Assembly (NCBI GenBank): GCA_015060625.1
Contig: SUYC01000001.1
Coordinates: forward strand, 62,001 to 126,000
DNA from: Xylanibacter ruminicola
GTDB taxonomy: Bacteria; Bacteroidota; Bacteroidia; Bacteroidales; Bacteroidaceae
Direction of reading: 5' to 3'
DNA: 64,000 nt
Under the pieces are notes generated by a model that saw only the letters and a list, made by a program, of their open reading frames with translations, was not told the DNA's origin and did not search any database. A program made the translations under genes and the position numbers. Positions 15,734 through 25,273 of the stretch are shown here, piece by piece (position 1 is the first letter of the stretch; each line of letters starts with the position of its first letter).

Positions 15734-17699
15734 ACTCGGTGCGTCGGTTCATCTGATGGCATTGCTCTTGCTGTTCCTCTGGTAGTGCGTTGATAAACTC
15801 GTCTGTGAGTGCATCGCCCTCCTTGAGGAAAAGGTATTTTTCGGCTACACGTCGCTTGATGCGTTTGGGCTGACTCTCACCATAGCCTTTAGGTGTAAGG
15901 CGGTCGGGGGCTATGCCATGGGCAATGAGATAGGCCACCACGCTCTCGGCACGCTGCTGCGACAGGCGCTCGTTGTAGGCTTCGGAACCACGACTGTCGG
16001 TATGGGCCGAAAGCTCGATGGTGACGTTGGGATTCTGGTTCAGCAACACCACCAGCTCGTCGAGTGCCGTTTTGGATTCGGGGCGCAGGGTGGCTTTATT
16101 AAAATCATAAAAGATATTCTCGATGAGCACAGGGGCTGAGATATTGGGCAACGGGAACTGCAGCACGTACTCGTGCGAGGCTGTTACAGGCTGTACGCGC
16201 AGTTGCTCCTGATGGTTGAGATAGCCCTTGCAGGTGCCCAGCAGCACGTAATCCACATCGGGTTTGATTTCTTGTACAAACGAGCCATCGCTGCGCACGC
16301 TGAGCTTCAGATTGGTGCCATCATTACCCACCATATACACCTGGGCTGCGGGCAGCTCGTAGCCATCCTGTTCGTAAACCCATCCCTTAACGGTTTGCAC
16401 AATCTCTGGATTATAGAAACTGTAGATATGGTCGAACCCACGCAGGTCGCCACGATTGGAACAGAAGAAGCCCTGATTGAGCTTGCCCTCGAACGTCATA
16501 CCAAAATCGTCGCCCTGGGAGTTCAACGGGTAGCCTGGGTGATGGATGGTGGGTGATGGGTGATGGTTATTACCTGCAACGTAATAGATATCCAAGCCGC
16601 CAAAGCCGGGGTGGCCGTTGGAGGAGAAATAGAGGTCGCCATTGGGGCGGAAGGTGGGAAACATCTCATCGCCAGGGGTGTTGATGGGGGCGCCTACGTT
16701 TTCGATAGCACCAGCCTCGGTAGCACTCAGCAGTCGGCAGCGCCAGATGTCGAGTCCGCCCATGCCGCCACTCATGTCGCTGACAAAATAGAGCCATTCG
16801 CCATCAGGACTCACGGCTGGATGGGCAAAGCTGGTGAGCGTGTCGTGCGAGATAATCAGCTCTTGTGGTTTGCTCCAGGCAGCATCGCTACGCTTTGATA
16901 CCATGATGCGAGCATAACGCGGATATACGGGGTCGGTTTGGCATTGGGTGAGATACATGGTCTTGCCATCAGGCGAGAAGCAGCAGGCACCCTCGTCGAA
17001 GACCGAGTTCAGTTCTGAGGCGATGACCTGCGGTTTGCCCCATTTGCCCTTTTCATCTTTCTGTGCATAAAAAATGTCGGCACTCTTCGAGCCGGTAATA
17101 CCATTCAGTTCGTCGCCCTGTGCCTGGTTGCGGGTTGAGGTGAAATACAGTTGGTCGTCGGCTTCGCCAGCCAGCATCGGTGAGTAGTCGTCGCGTCGCG
17201 AGTTAAACAAGTCCATCCGTTTCACCGTATAGGCCGACCCCTTCTTTTTCCACTCAGCCGCCTTCAGTGCCGATTCCAACCCCACTTTAGCAAGTTGGAG
17301 ATGTAAGCTATCACCCAACACCCGCAGGCTATCACCCGCTACAGCAAAAGCTTTTGCAGCCTCCTTATAATTGCCGTTGCGCATGTAGAGCTGTCCTAAG
17401 TACAGGTGGGTGAGCGAGTCGGCTTGATGGTAGCGCACCACATTCTTATAGGCTGTGATGGCCTTGTTGGTCTGGTTCAAACGGCGATAGCACTCGGCCA
17501 GCTTCAGGGCGCGCTGCCCACGCAGGGCGCGATCCTTGTTGGGTGTCTGGGCATAAGCCTTGCGATACTGTTCGGCAGCATCGTAATACTCGCCCACAGC
17601 CCAGAACTTATCGCCTTTTTTGATGGCCTGTTCAGCTCCGCAGCTGTCCAGCAGCAGCGCACACATTATTATATATATATACGTAACGAACTTTCTCAT
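15645..17699 (-). CDS. OmpA-family protein with TPR and PD40 repeats
   Basis: TPR-like N-terminus, PD40-like SPDGKTMYLTQ/SPDGEWLYFVSD, OmpA motif ELSAHTDSRGSEAYNERLSQQRAESV. Confidence 0.85.
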   Translation of the reverse strand: MRKFVTYIYIIMCALLLDSCGAEQAIKKGDKFWAVGEYYDAAEQYRKAYAQTPNKDRALRGQRALKLAECYRRLNQTNKAITAYKNVVRYHQADSLTHLYLGQLYMRNGNYKEAAKAFAVAGDSLRVLGDSLHLQLAKVGLESALKAAEWKKKGSAYTVKRMDLFNSRRDDYSPMLAGEADDQLYFTSTRNQAQGDELNGITGSKSADIFYAQKDEKGKWGKPQVIASELNSVFDEGACCFSPDGKTMYLTQCQTDPVYPRYARIMVSKRSDAAWSKPQELIISHDTLTSFAHPAVSPDGEWLYFVSDMSGGMGGLDIWRCRLLSATEAGAIENVGAPINTPGDEMFPTFRPNGDLYFSSNGHPGFGGLDIYYVAGNNHHPSPTIHHPGYPLNSQGDDFGMTFEGKLNQGFFCSNRGDLRGFDHIYSFYNPEIVQTVKGWVYEQDGYELPAAQVYMVGNDGTNLKLSVRSDGSFVQEIKPDVDYVLLGTCKGYLNHQEQLRVQPVTASHEYVLQFPLPNISAPVLIENIFYDFNKATLRPESKTALDELVVLLNQNPNVTIELSAHTDSRGSEAYNERLSQQRAESVVAYLIAHGIAPDRLTPKGYGESQPKRIKRRVAEKYLFLKEGDALTDEFINALPEEQQEQCHQMNRRTEFKVLRTTYGMFDKAGKLIQSPAAVPPSKD

Positions 17700-17710
17700 A
17701 CTATAAGTAT

Positions 17711-17748
17711 AAACGAAAAAGCAGGCGTTTTATTGCCTGCCTTTTATC
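17711..17748. terminator. Hairpin terminator
   Basis: AAAAAGCAGGC-GTTTTATT-GCCTGCCTTTT. Confidence 0.5.
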
Positions 17749-19855
17749 ATTTATCGCCAAGTGGAGCCCTGAACGTGCAACCCTCTTTCCAACGCGAACA
17801 GCCATAAGCCGTTTTGCCTTTGATGATGTGACCTTGGCCGCACACAGGACAAACATCGCCCTCTTTCACGCCTGTGGCCGTGTCGGCTTGCTTTGGGGGC
17901 GCTGTAGCTTTTGTTTTGCGGGTGGTTTTGGCCTTGGGGGCAGATTCTGCCTTGGGCGACTTCACCTTCTTCAGGTCGGCATCGGTCAGAACGGTTACGC
18001 GACGGTTGGTGCTATCAGTCATCACCTCGTTCACAATCTCTGTCACCTGCTGCTTCAGTTCTTCGATAAACTGCTGGGCATCATATTTCTGGTGCTCGAT
18101 GTCGCGCAGTTTCTTCTCCCAGATACCTGTCAGCTCACAACTCTTCAGCAGTTCTTCGCGAATCAGGTCGATCAGTTCGATGCCTGTGGGTGTGGCTATC
18201 AGGCGTTTGCGTTCGCGCTTGATATAATGGCGCTTAAAGAGCGTTTCGATAATGCCTGCACGACTTGATGGGCGTCCGATACCATTCTCTTTCATGGCAG
18301 CGCGCAGCGTTTCGTCCTCGACAAACTTGCCTGCCGTTTCCATCGCGCGTAGCAGCGATGCCTCGTTATAGTAGGCGGGTGGGGTGGTCCACTTCTCAGT
18401 GAGTGTAGGCTTGTGGTCGCCACTCTCGCCCTTTACGAATGTGGGCAGCGTGCGTTCCATCCCCGAGTCAAGCTCGCCTACCCGTAGCCCTTCGTCGTCA
18501 GGTGCTTTCTTATCATCGCCTTCATCCTCTTTCTGCACTTTTCCTTGAATAATTCGCCAGCCTGGATCCAGAATCTCCTTACCCGTTACTTTGAACTCAA
18601 CGGTTTCATCACCCTTTACCTCGCCCAGTACCGTGGTGGTTGAGAACTTACAATCGGGCAGGAACACTGCGATAAAGCGGCGTGCCACCAGGTCGAACAC
18701 CTTCTTCTCGACATCTGTCAGGTTCTGTGGCACCACACCAGTGGGGATGATGGCATGGTGGTCGGTCACCTTCGACGTGTCGAACACACGCTTGGTTTTC
18801 TTCAGCGTTTTGCCGCCTATGGGCTTGATAAACTCAGCGTAAGGCTGAATGCCGTCGAACTTGGTTTGATACAACCCGTTGAGCGTTTGTGGGCACTTGG
18901 GGTAGATATCATCCGAGAGATACTGCGTGTCAACACGGGGGTAGGTGGTGTATTTCTTCTCGTAGAGCGCCTGAATCAGGTTGAGCGTCATCTCGGCCGA
19001 ATAGCCGAACTTGCGGTTGCAGTCAACCTGCAGCGAGGTCAGGTCGTAAAGCTGTGGGGGCTGCTCTTTGCCCTCTTTCTTTTCCACCTTGGTCACCTGG
19101 AAAGGTTTGCCCTCGATGGTAGCAAAGGCCTGCTCGCCCTCTTCCTGCGAGGTGAATTTGCCTTTTGTAGCAGTAAAAGTGGTGTCGCGATACACAGTGG
19201 CCAGTACCCAATAGGGTTCGGGCTTAAAGTTCTCGATTTCCTTCTGGCGGTTAACGATGAGCGCCAGGGTAGGTGTTTGTACACGGCCGATGGAGAGCAC
19301 CTGTCGGTTCTGACCGTATTTCAGCGTGTAGAGTCGGGTGGCGTTCATGCCCAGCAGCCAGTCGCCAATGGCACGACTCAGGCCTGCCAGATACAACGGC
19401 TGGTAGTCGCCCTGATCCTTCAGACTGGCAAACCCCTCCTTGATGGCTTCGTCGGTCATCGACGATATCCAGAGGCGCTTGACAGGGCAGGTGGCCTTGG
19501 CCTTCTGCATCACCCAGCGCTGAATCAATTCTCCCTCCTGGCCTGCGTCGCCACAGTTCACAATACTATCGGCATTCTGCATCAGTCGCTCGATAATACT
19601 AAACTGTTTCTCGATACCCTCATCGTTGATGAGCTTAATGCCAAAACGAGGTGGTATCATGGGCAGTTGGGTGAGCGCCCAGGGTTTCCAGGATTGTGTG
19701 TAATCGCCAGGCTCCTTGAGCGTGCACAGATGTCCGAAGGTCCACGTCACCTGGTAGCCGTTGCCCTCCATGTATCCATCGTGCGAGCTGTTGGCCCCCA
19801 GAATTCTTGCTATATCACGAGCTACACTCGGTTTCTCTGCTATACAAACTATCAT
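17747..19855 (-). CDS. topB: DNA topoisomerase III
   Basis: IAEKPSVARDIARILG, RVQTPTLALIV, YPRVDTQYL, C-terminal CPVCGQGHIIKGKTAYGCSRW zinc motif. Confidence 0.95.
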   Translation of the reverse strand: MIVCIAEKPSVARDIARILGANSSHDGYMEGNGYQVTWTFGHLCTLKEPGDYTQSWKPWALTQLPMIPPRFGIKLINDEGIEKQFSIIERLMQNADSIVNCGDAGQEGELIQRWVMQKAKATCPVKRLWISSMTDEAIKEGFASLKDQGDYQPLYLAGLSRAIGDWLLGMNATRLYTLKYGQNRQVLSIGRVQTPTLALIVNRQKEIENFKPEPYWVLATVYRDTTFTATKGKFTSQEEGEQAFATIEGKPFQVTKVEKKEGKEQPPQLYDLTSLQVDCNRKFGYSAEMTLNLIQALYEKKYTTYPRVDTQYLSDDIYPKCPQTLNGLYQTKFDGIQPYAEFIKPIGGKTLKKTKRVFDTSKVTDHHAIIPTGVVPQNLTDVEKKVFDLVARRFIAVFLPDCKFSTTTVLGEVKGDETVEFKVTGKEILDPGWRIIQGKVQKEDEGDDKKAPDDEGLRVGELDSGMERTLPTFVKGESGDHKPTLTEKWTTPPAYYNEASLLRAMETAGKFVEDETLRAAMKENGIGRPSSRAGIIETLFKRHYIKRERKRLIATPTGIELIDLIREELLKSCELTGIWEKKLRDIEHQKYDAQQFIEELKQQVTEIVNEVMTDSTNRRVTVLTDADLKKVKSPKAESAPKAKTTRKTKATAPPKQADTATGVKEGDVCPVCGQGHIIKGKTAYGCSRWKEGCTFRAPLGDK

Positions 19856-19987
19856 GTTTATCTTTTATAATTTTGGATGCAAAGATAGTGCAAATCGGTC
19901 GAAATACCAAATTTTACACTTGTTATTAAACTTTTCGGGTGTATTTTCGTCATTAAAATATAGAAATTAATCACATTTTATATTGAT

Positions 19988-21343
19988 ATGAGAAAACTAA
20001 TTATTATCACTATCCTAATGGCTATCACTACCGTGGTGCATGCCGAGTGTCGTAATGTATTTGTTGAGATGGGCTACCAGCCTGCTCAGGTGGATGCCAA
20101 ACTGAAAGAGGTGTTTAACGACGTGTTTCGTGGGCCCAATAAAGTGTACTTTGAGGTGGGCGACTCGATGGGTTACGTGTCCGACATTAAGAATCACGAT
20201 GCACGTACAGAGGGCATGTCGTACGGCATGATGATTGCCGTGCAGTTTGGCGAGAAAGATATCTTCGACCGTCTGTGGCGCTGGAGCAAGAAGTATATGC
20301 AGCACCAGAGCGGCAACCGTGAGGGCTATTTTGCATGGAGCTGTAAGACCGATGGCACGCGCAATGCCGAGGGGGCTGCCAGCGATGGTGAGCTCTACTT
20401 TATCACGGCCCTGATTTTTGCCTCGAACCGTTGGGGCAACAACACGGGTATCAACTACAAGGCCGAGGCGCAGCACATACTGAACTGCATTCAGCCCAAG
20501 GAGTACACCCCCGAGCCTCGCCAGGGCGGATTCCCAGGCTTCGGTCCAACCCCCAACACCCAACACCCATCATCCAACACCCAACACCCATCACCCAACA
20601 CCCAAAAAATGTACCTGATCGACCCCGAGACCAAGCTCATTACCTTCACCCCTGATGGCTTTGGCAATCGCTATACCGACCCTTCGTATCATATTCCTGC
20701 CTTCTACGAGGTATGGGCCAAGTGGGCCGACGATGGACGAGCCGACTATTGGCGTGCTTGTGCGCAGGCCAGTCGTGCTTTCCTGCACAAGGCCACACAC
20801 CCTGTTACAGGACTGAATGCCGATATGTGTCAGTTTGATGGCAGCGAGATGCAGATGCCACGCTGGCCGGGTATGCCCCAGCCCAAGCCAGGCGAAAAGC
20901 CCAGAAGAAATGGTAGCAACAATTTTCGCTACGACTCGTGGCGCGTGCCGATGAACATTACGCTCGACTACGAGTGGAGTGGGGCTGATGCTGAGTGGCA
21001 GCGGGGCTATGGCGAGCGCATTCAGAACTTCTTCTACTCGCAGGGAGTGGATAAGTTCGTGGATCAGTATCGCCCCGATGGCTCACTGCCCGAGGAGAAC
21101 GAGATATTGCAAGCCGGCGGTTTTCGCAAGCTGCGCCATAGTATCGGACTGGTTAGTACTGTGGCTGCCGCCTCGATTATGTGCAAGCATGCCAAGAGCA
21201 AAGAGTTTGTGGATGCCCTTTGGAATGCTAAGCACGTGCCATTTGAGGACGGCTACTTTGATGCTTACTATGATGGTTTGTTAAGGTTGTTTGCATTCAT
21301 GCACTTGAGTGGAAATTACAGAGAGATTGTTCCACAGAAGTGA
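19988..21343 (+). CDS. Glycoside hydrolase family 8 (reducing-end xylose-releasing exo-oligoxylanase type)
   Basis: SYGMMIAVQFGEKDIFDRLWRWSKKYMQ; AYYDGLLRLFAFMHLSGNYREI. Confidence 0.8.
   Translation: MRKLIIITILMAITTVVHAECRNVFVEMGYQPAQVDAKLKEVFNDVFRGPNKVYFEVGDSMGYVSDIKNHDARTEGMSYGMMIAVQFGEKDIFDRLWRWSKKYMQHQSGNREGYFAWSCKTDGTRNAEGAASDGELYFITALIFASNRWGNNTGINYKAEAQHILNCIQPKEYTPEPRQGGFPGFGPTPNTQHPSSNTQHPSPNTQKMYLIDPETKLITFTPDGFGNRYTDPSYHIPAFYEVWAKWADDGRADYWRACAQASRAFLHKATHPVTGLNADMCQFDGSEMQMPRWPGMPQPKPGEKPRRNGSNNFRYDSWRVPMNITLDYEWSGADAEWQRGYGERIQNFFYSQGVDKFVDQYRPDGSLPEENEILQAGGFRKLRHSIGLVSTVAAASIMCKHAKSKEFVDALWNAKHVPFEDGYFDAYYDGLLRLFAFMHLSGNYREIVPQK
20546..20606 (+). repeat. Degenerate CCAACACCCATCA array inside the GH8 CDS
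   Basis: CCAACCCCCAACACCCAACACCCATCATCCAACACCCAACACCCATCACCCAACACCCA; encodes PTPNTQHPSSNTQHPSPNTQ. Confidence 0.85.
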
Positions 21344-21345
21344 TG

Positions 21346-21374
21346 AGGGCCCCACCACAACGGTGGGGCTTTTC
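21346..21374 (+). terminator. Rho-independent terminator
   Basis: GGCCCCACC-ACAAC-GGTGGGGCTTTT. Confidence 0.7.
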
Positions 21375-21480
21375 ATTATTTTTAGGTATTGCGCATATGC
21401 CTAAATAGTCGTACCTTTGCACCCGCTTTCAAAAAGGAAAAAGTACTAAGGTAAAAAAGATTATTAATTAGGAATATAAC

Positions 21481-23643
21481 ATGCGCAAAAACAACACAAC
21501 AAAATGGCTGTGCGCGCTGGCTGGACTTGCTTTTTGCAATCACACAATGGCACAGACCGATTTGCACGATTCTATCAATTTGCACGAGGTGAAGATTATG
21601 GGTAAGAGCAAGGCTCGCAAAATGCACGAGCAGGCTTACGCCATATCGGTGGTGGACCTGGCTACCAAGTATCAGAGTGCATCGGCACTTAATCAGGTGC
21701 TTAATACCGTGACCTCGATCAAAATTCGCGAGGATGGCGGATTGGGCTCTAATTACAGCTTCTCGATGAATGGTTTCTCGGGCAATCAGGTGAAGTTCTT
21801 CATCGACGGCATCCCCATGGACAATTTCGGCTCGTCGTTCAATCTGGCAAATATCTCTGCCAACATGGCCGACCGCATCGAGGTCTATAAAGGTGTGCTG
21901 CCCGTCTATCTGGGTAGCGACGCGCTGGGGGGTGCCGTGAATATCGTGACGCGCACCAACGCCAACTATCTGGACGCTACCTACTCGGTAGGGTCGTTTA
22001 ACACCCATCGTGCGGCTGTGAATGGTGTTTACACATCGCAGCGTGGATTTACGATGCGTGCCAATGCGTTTGCAAACTATTCGGATAATAACTATAAAGT
22101 GTTTGCACCTATCGTTGACCTGACTACCAACAAGCAGGAAGGCGAAGAATGGGTGCGCAGATTTAATGATGGCTACCAGTCGTACGGCTTAAAGCTCGAA
22201 ACAGGCGTGGTGCGCCGTTCGTGGGCCGACTACCTACTTGTGGGTATCATCGCTTCGGCCGATAAGCGTAACGTACAGACTGGTGCCACCATGGATGCTG
22301 TGTATGGTGGCGTGAAAAACCGCAGCTGGAGCCTGATTCCAAGTGTGCGCTATAAGAAGAACGACCTGCTGCTGCCTGGGCTCTCGCTCTCGTTCTATGG
22401 TACCTATAGCATGGTGAATACCTATAATGTGGATACTTTGGCACGCCGCTATAACTGGCGTGGCGAGTGGGTGAAGGCCAACTCGGCTGGTGAGGCTTAC
22501 CTGACGGATGCCACTATCCGTGAGCGCCAGTGGCAGGCTAATGCCAATCTGAATTACGTGATCAGCGACCATCATTCTGTAACACTCAACAATGTGTTCT
22601 CGGCCAATCGTCGAAAAAGCAACGATGAGATGTATCCCGACGACGAGATGAACAACGTGCCACAGCAGCTCACGAAGAATATTACTGGTCTGGGCTACCA
22701 GATTCGCTATAACCGCTGGAATGCCAACGTGTTCGGAAAGATGTATCGTCTGTACAGTTCTACGAATAAGCTGATGGACCAGTTTACTGAGAACCAACGC
22801 TGGGAGAAACTTTCTGATCGTAAGCAGCGTTACGGCTATGGTGCTGCTGCCACCTATTACATCCTGCCATCGTTGCAGGTGAAGGTGAGCTTTGAGCGTG
22901 CCTACCGTATGCCCGAGGCGGTCGAGATGTTTGGCGACGGACTGGTACAGAAGGCTAACCCCGACCTGAAGCCTGAGAGCAGTAACAACCTGAATGCTGG
23001 ACTGCTGTTCGACCAGACATTTGGCGACCATCGCCTGCAGGCCGAGGTGAACTATATCTATCGCGACACCAAGGACTTTATACTGAAAGGCGTGGCGCTG
23101 ACCAGCAATCCTACCACCAGCTATGATAATATCGGCAAGGTGCAGACACGTGGCATCGAGGCTTCGCTGGGCTATGCCTATAAGCGCAACTTCCATATCA
23201 ATGGTAATCTGACCTATCAGAATATCAAGGATAAAATGAAATATCAGGAGTCGCAGAACACTTATGTGGGCGATGGCATCAGCGAGAATATCACCTACGG
23301 ACAGCGACTGCCTAACATCCCTTACTTCTTTATGAACGGGCATGCCGACTACCAGTTCTTTGACCTGGGCGCTAAGGGCAACAGTCTCGCGCTGAACTAC
23401 GATGTGCAGTACATTCACGACTACTATCTCTCGTTTACAGGTCTGGGTGCCAAGGCTACCAAGAAGGTGATTCCTGAGCAGCTGAGCCATAACATTTCGG
23501 TGGGCTATAGTTTGTGTGATGGGCGCTACAGCGTGGTGGCTGAGTGCGACAATCTGACTAACGCCAAACTCTACGACAACTACCGTTTGCAGAAACCTGG
23601 TCGCTCATTTAATGTTAAGTTCCGCTATTATATAAGTAAGTAA
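21481..23643 (+). CDS. TonB-dependent receptor
   Basis: Plug MNGFSGNQVKFFIDGIPMDNFGSSFNLANIS, RIEVYKGVLPVYLGSDALGGAVNIVT; C-terminal KFRYYISK. Confidence 0.92.
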   Translation: MRKNNTTKWLCALAGLAFCNHTMAQTDLHDSINLHEVKIMGKSKARKMHEQAYAISVVDLATKYQSASALNQVLNTVTSIKIREDGGLGSNYSFSMNGFSGNQVKFFIDGIPMDNFGSSFNLANISANMADRIEVYKGVLPVYLGSDALGGAVNIVTRTNANYLDATYSVGSFNTHRAAVNGVYTSQRGFTMRANAFANYSDNNYKVFAPIVDLTTNKQEGEEWVRRFNDGYQSYGLKLETGVVRRSWADYLLVGIIASADKRNVQTGATMDAVYGGVKNRSWSLIPSVRYKKNDLLLPGLSLSFYGTYSMVNTYNVDTLARRYNWRGEWVKANSAGEAYLTDATIRERQWQANANLNYVISDHHSVTLNNVFSANRRKSNDEMYPDDEMNNVPQQLTKNITGLGYQIRYNRWNANVFGKMYRLYSSTNKLMDQFTENQRWEKLSDRKQRYGYGAAATYYILPSLQVKVSFERAYRMPEAVEMFGDGLVQKANPDLKPESSNNLNAGLLFDQTFGDHRLQAEVNYIYRDTKDFILKGVALTSNPTTSYDNIGKVQTRGIEASLGYAYKRNFHINGNLTYQNIKDKMKYQESQNTYVGDGISENITYGQRLPNIPYFFMNGHADYQFFDLGAKGNSLALNYDVQYIHDYYLSFTGLGAKATKKVIPEQLSHNISVGYSLCDGRYSVVAECDNLTNAKLYDNYRLQKPGRSFNVKFRYYISK

Positions 23644-23652
23644 AAAATTCAG

Positions 23653-24879
23653 TTGGTTATGAAAAATTGCTTTAGAAATTCTATCATATTGGCCGCTATG
23701 GCCGTAGGTGTTCTGACATCGTGCGAAGACGATCTGACAGCCGAGCAGGAAACACCCAATGCCCCCTATGTTTTGAGTCTGGGCGTAACTTCGAATGGTA
23801 ACACCACCTACTATGTGGTTAGTACCGACAACCTGATGGAGGGTACCATTAATGCCGTGGGTAAAGGCATTGAGCAGAATGGCTATCACGACTACCAGCA
23901 GGGCAGCAACAGCATCTTCTGTATTGGTGGTCTGGGGCTGACCAGTGCCACAACCGTGGTGCGTGGTGCCGATGGCCTGTTGAAAGAGCAGGGCGAGTTT
24001 GTGTTCGACAATTCGCTGAGTGGCTTCTGCCAGGTGGACGATAACACGATGGTGGGGCTTGAACTCCCTGTGAACAAAGAGAGTGGATCGCAGCTCACCT
24101 TCTATACCGTTGATGCCAAGAGTGCTGCCATCCTGGATAAGAACACCAGCACAACAGTTGATCCTATCGACCGTTTGGACTGGCCTTCGATTACAGGCAT
24201 GATGTATAGCGGCGGCAATCTTTACGTCACTTATACCCCTATGAACAGTATGACCTTCGAGACGGCTTATACCGACACTTGTTTCGTGGCTGTTTATAGC
24301 TATCCTGATATGAAGTTTGTTGAGTTAATGAAAGATACCCGCATGGGTCCTGGTGGCTCGTGGGGGGCTTATAATGGCCTGATGAAGGACGAGCAAGACA
24401 ATCTGTATGTGATGTCGAACTCGGCCTTCTCGAATGGCTATTCGCAGAGCACCAAGCACGCTGGTTTCTTGCGTATCAAAAAAGGTGCTACTGAGTTTGA
24501 TTCCGACTATTTTTTTGATTTCGAAGCTGCAACAGGCGGTTTGAAACCTGCCCACGTGGCGTATATTGGCAACGGCTTGGTGTTTGCCGAGGTGAGCACC
24601 CTGAACCCACAGACGGCTAACGACCGTTGGGGCGACAAGAGCCTGAAGTGCTGTGTGATTGATTTGAAGAAGCAGACAGTTACCGATGTAGAGGGCATAC
24701 CCGTGCATAATGGTAACGGCGGACGACGTTTTGCATACTTAAACGAGGGTAGCTACGTGTATCTGCCCGTATCTACCCCCGATGGTGTGTACATTTATCG
24801 AACCGACGTGCACACTGCCCGTGCGGAGCGTGGGGCGCGTGTTTCAACATCGTTCGTTGGCGGCTTCTTCAGCCTGTAA
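23653..24879 (+). CDS. DUF4374-like lipoprotein, TonB-receptor partner
   Basis: Lipobox-like VLTSCEDD; beta-propeller-like repeats; immediately downstream of the TonB receptor. Confidence 0.65.
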   Translation: MVMKNCFRNSIILAAMAVGVLTSCEDDLTAEQETPNAPYVLSLGVTSNGNTTYYVVSTDNLMEGTINAVGKGIEQNGYHDYQQGSNSIFCIGGLGLTSATTVVRGADGLLKEQGEFVFDNSLSGFCQVDDNTMVGLELPVNKESGSQLTFYTVDAKSAAILDKNTSTTVDPIDRLDWPSITGMMYSGGNLYVTYTPMNSMTFETAYTDTCFVAVYSYPDMKFVELMKDTRMGPGGSWGAYNGLMKDEQDNLYVMSNSAFSNGYSQSTKHAGFLRIKKGATEFDSDYFFDFEAATGGLKPAHVAYIGNGLVFAEVSTLNPQTANDRWGDKSLKCCVIDLKKQTVTDVEGIPVHNGNGGRRFAYLNEGSYVYLPVSTPDGVYIYRTDVHTARAERGARVSTSFVGGFFSL

Positions 24880-25023
24880 CATTCAAACTTGAAAAATGGC
24901 TAATGACGATGAACGGGGCGAAAAAGCATCTGTTTCTGACTTATTTTTTATTCAAAATACGTTAAATGTTTGGCTTTAAACAAAATTTAACTTTAAAAAT
25001 ACGCTTAATTCAAAAACTTGGCG

Positions 25024-25128
25024 TAAATTTGCAGCAGAAAAAGATTTTAATGGTTAAGGTTTATGGTTGATTAATTTAGTTTTTTAAGTAATTTTTGATG
25101 AAGAGGTTCGTTGTGAAACGAGCCTCTT
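25024..25128 (+). ncRNA. Candidate small RNA: promoter box plus ~90 nt plus terminator
   Basis: TAAATTTG at 25024-25031; terminator stem 25101-25112/25117-25128 (AAGAGGTTCGTT-GTGA-AACGAGCCTCTT) followed by TT. Confidence 0.35.
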
Positions 25129-25273
25129 TTGATTTATGATACTTAAATTTGACGAAAAAAATTGGTATAAATATTTTTTTTGATAAGAAATATACGTAAA
25201 TTTTTGGCAAATTGAAAGAAAAGTAGTATTTTTGCTGCCGCAAGGGACTAAATAATCAGAAAAAGATGACTAA

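Noticed and set aside
18755-19870. 371-aa plus-strand ORF
   Set aside because: Antisense to topB, with no recognisable motif.
22234-23490. 418-aa minus-strand ORF
   Set aside because: Fully antisense to a clear TonB receptor; long antisense frames are expected from codon composition.
19988-24879. GH8 plus TonB receptor as a polysaccharide utilisation locus
   Set aside because: No SusD partner; the receptor pairs with a DUF4374-like protein, and a terminator separates GH8 from it.
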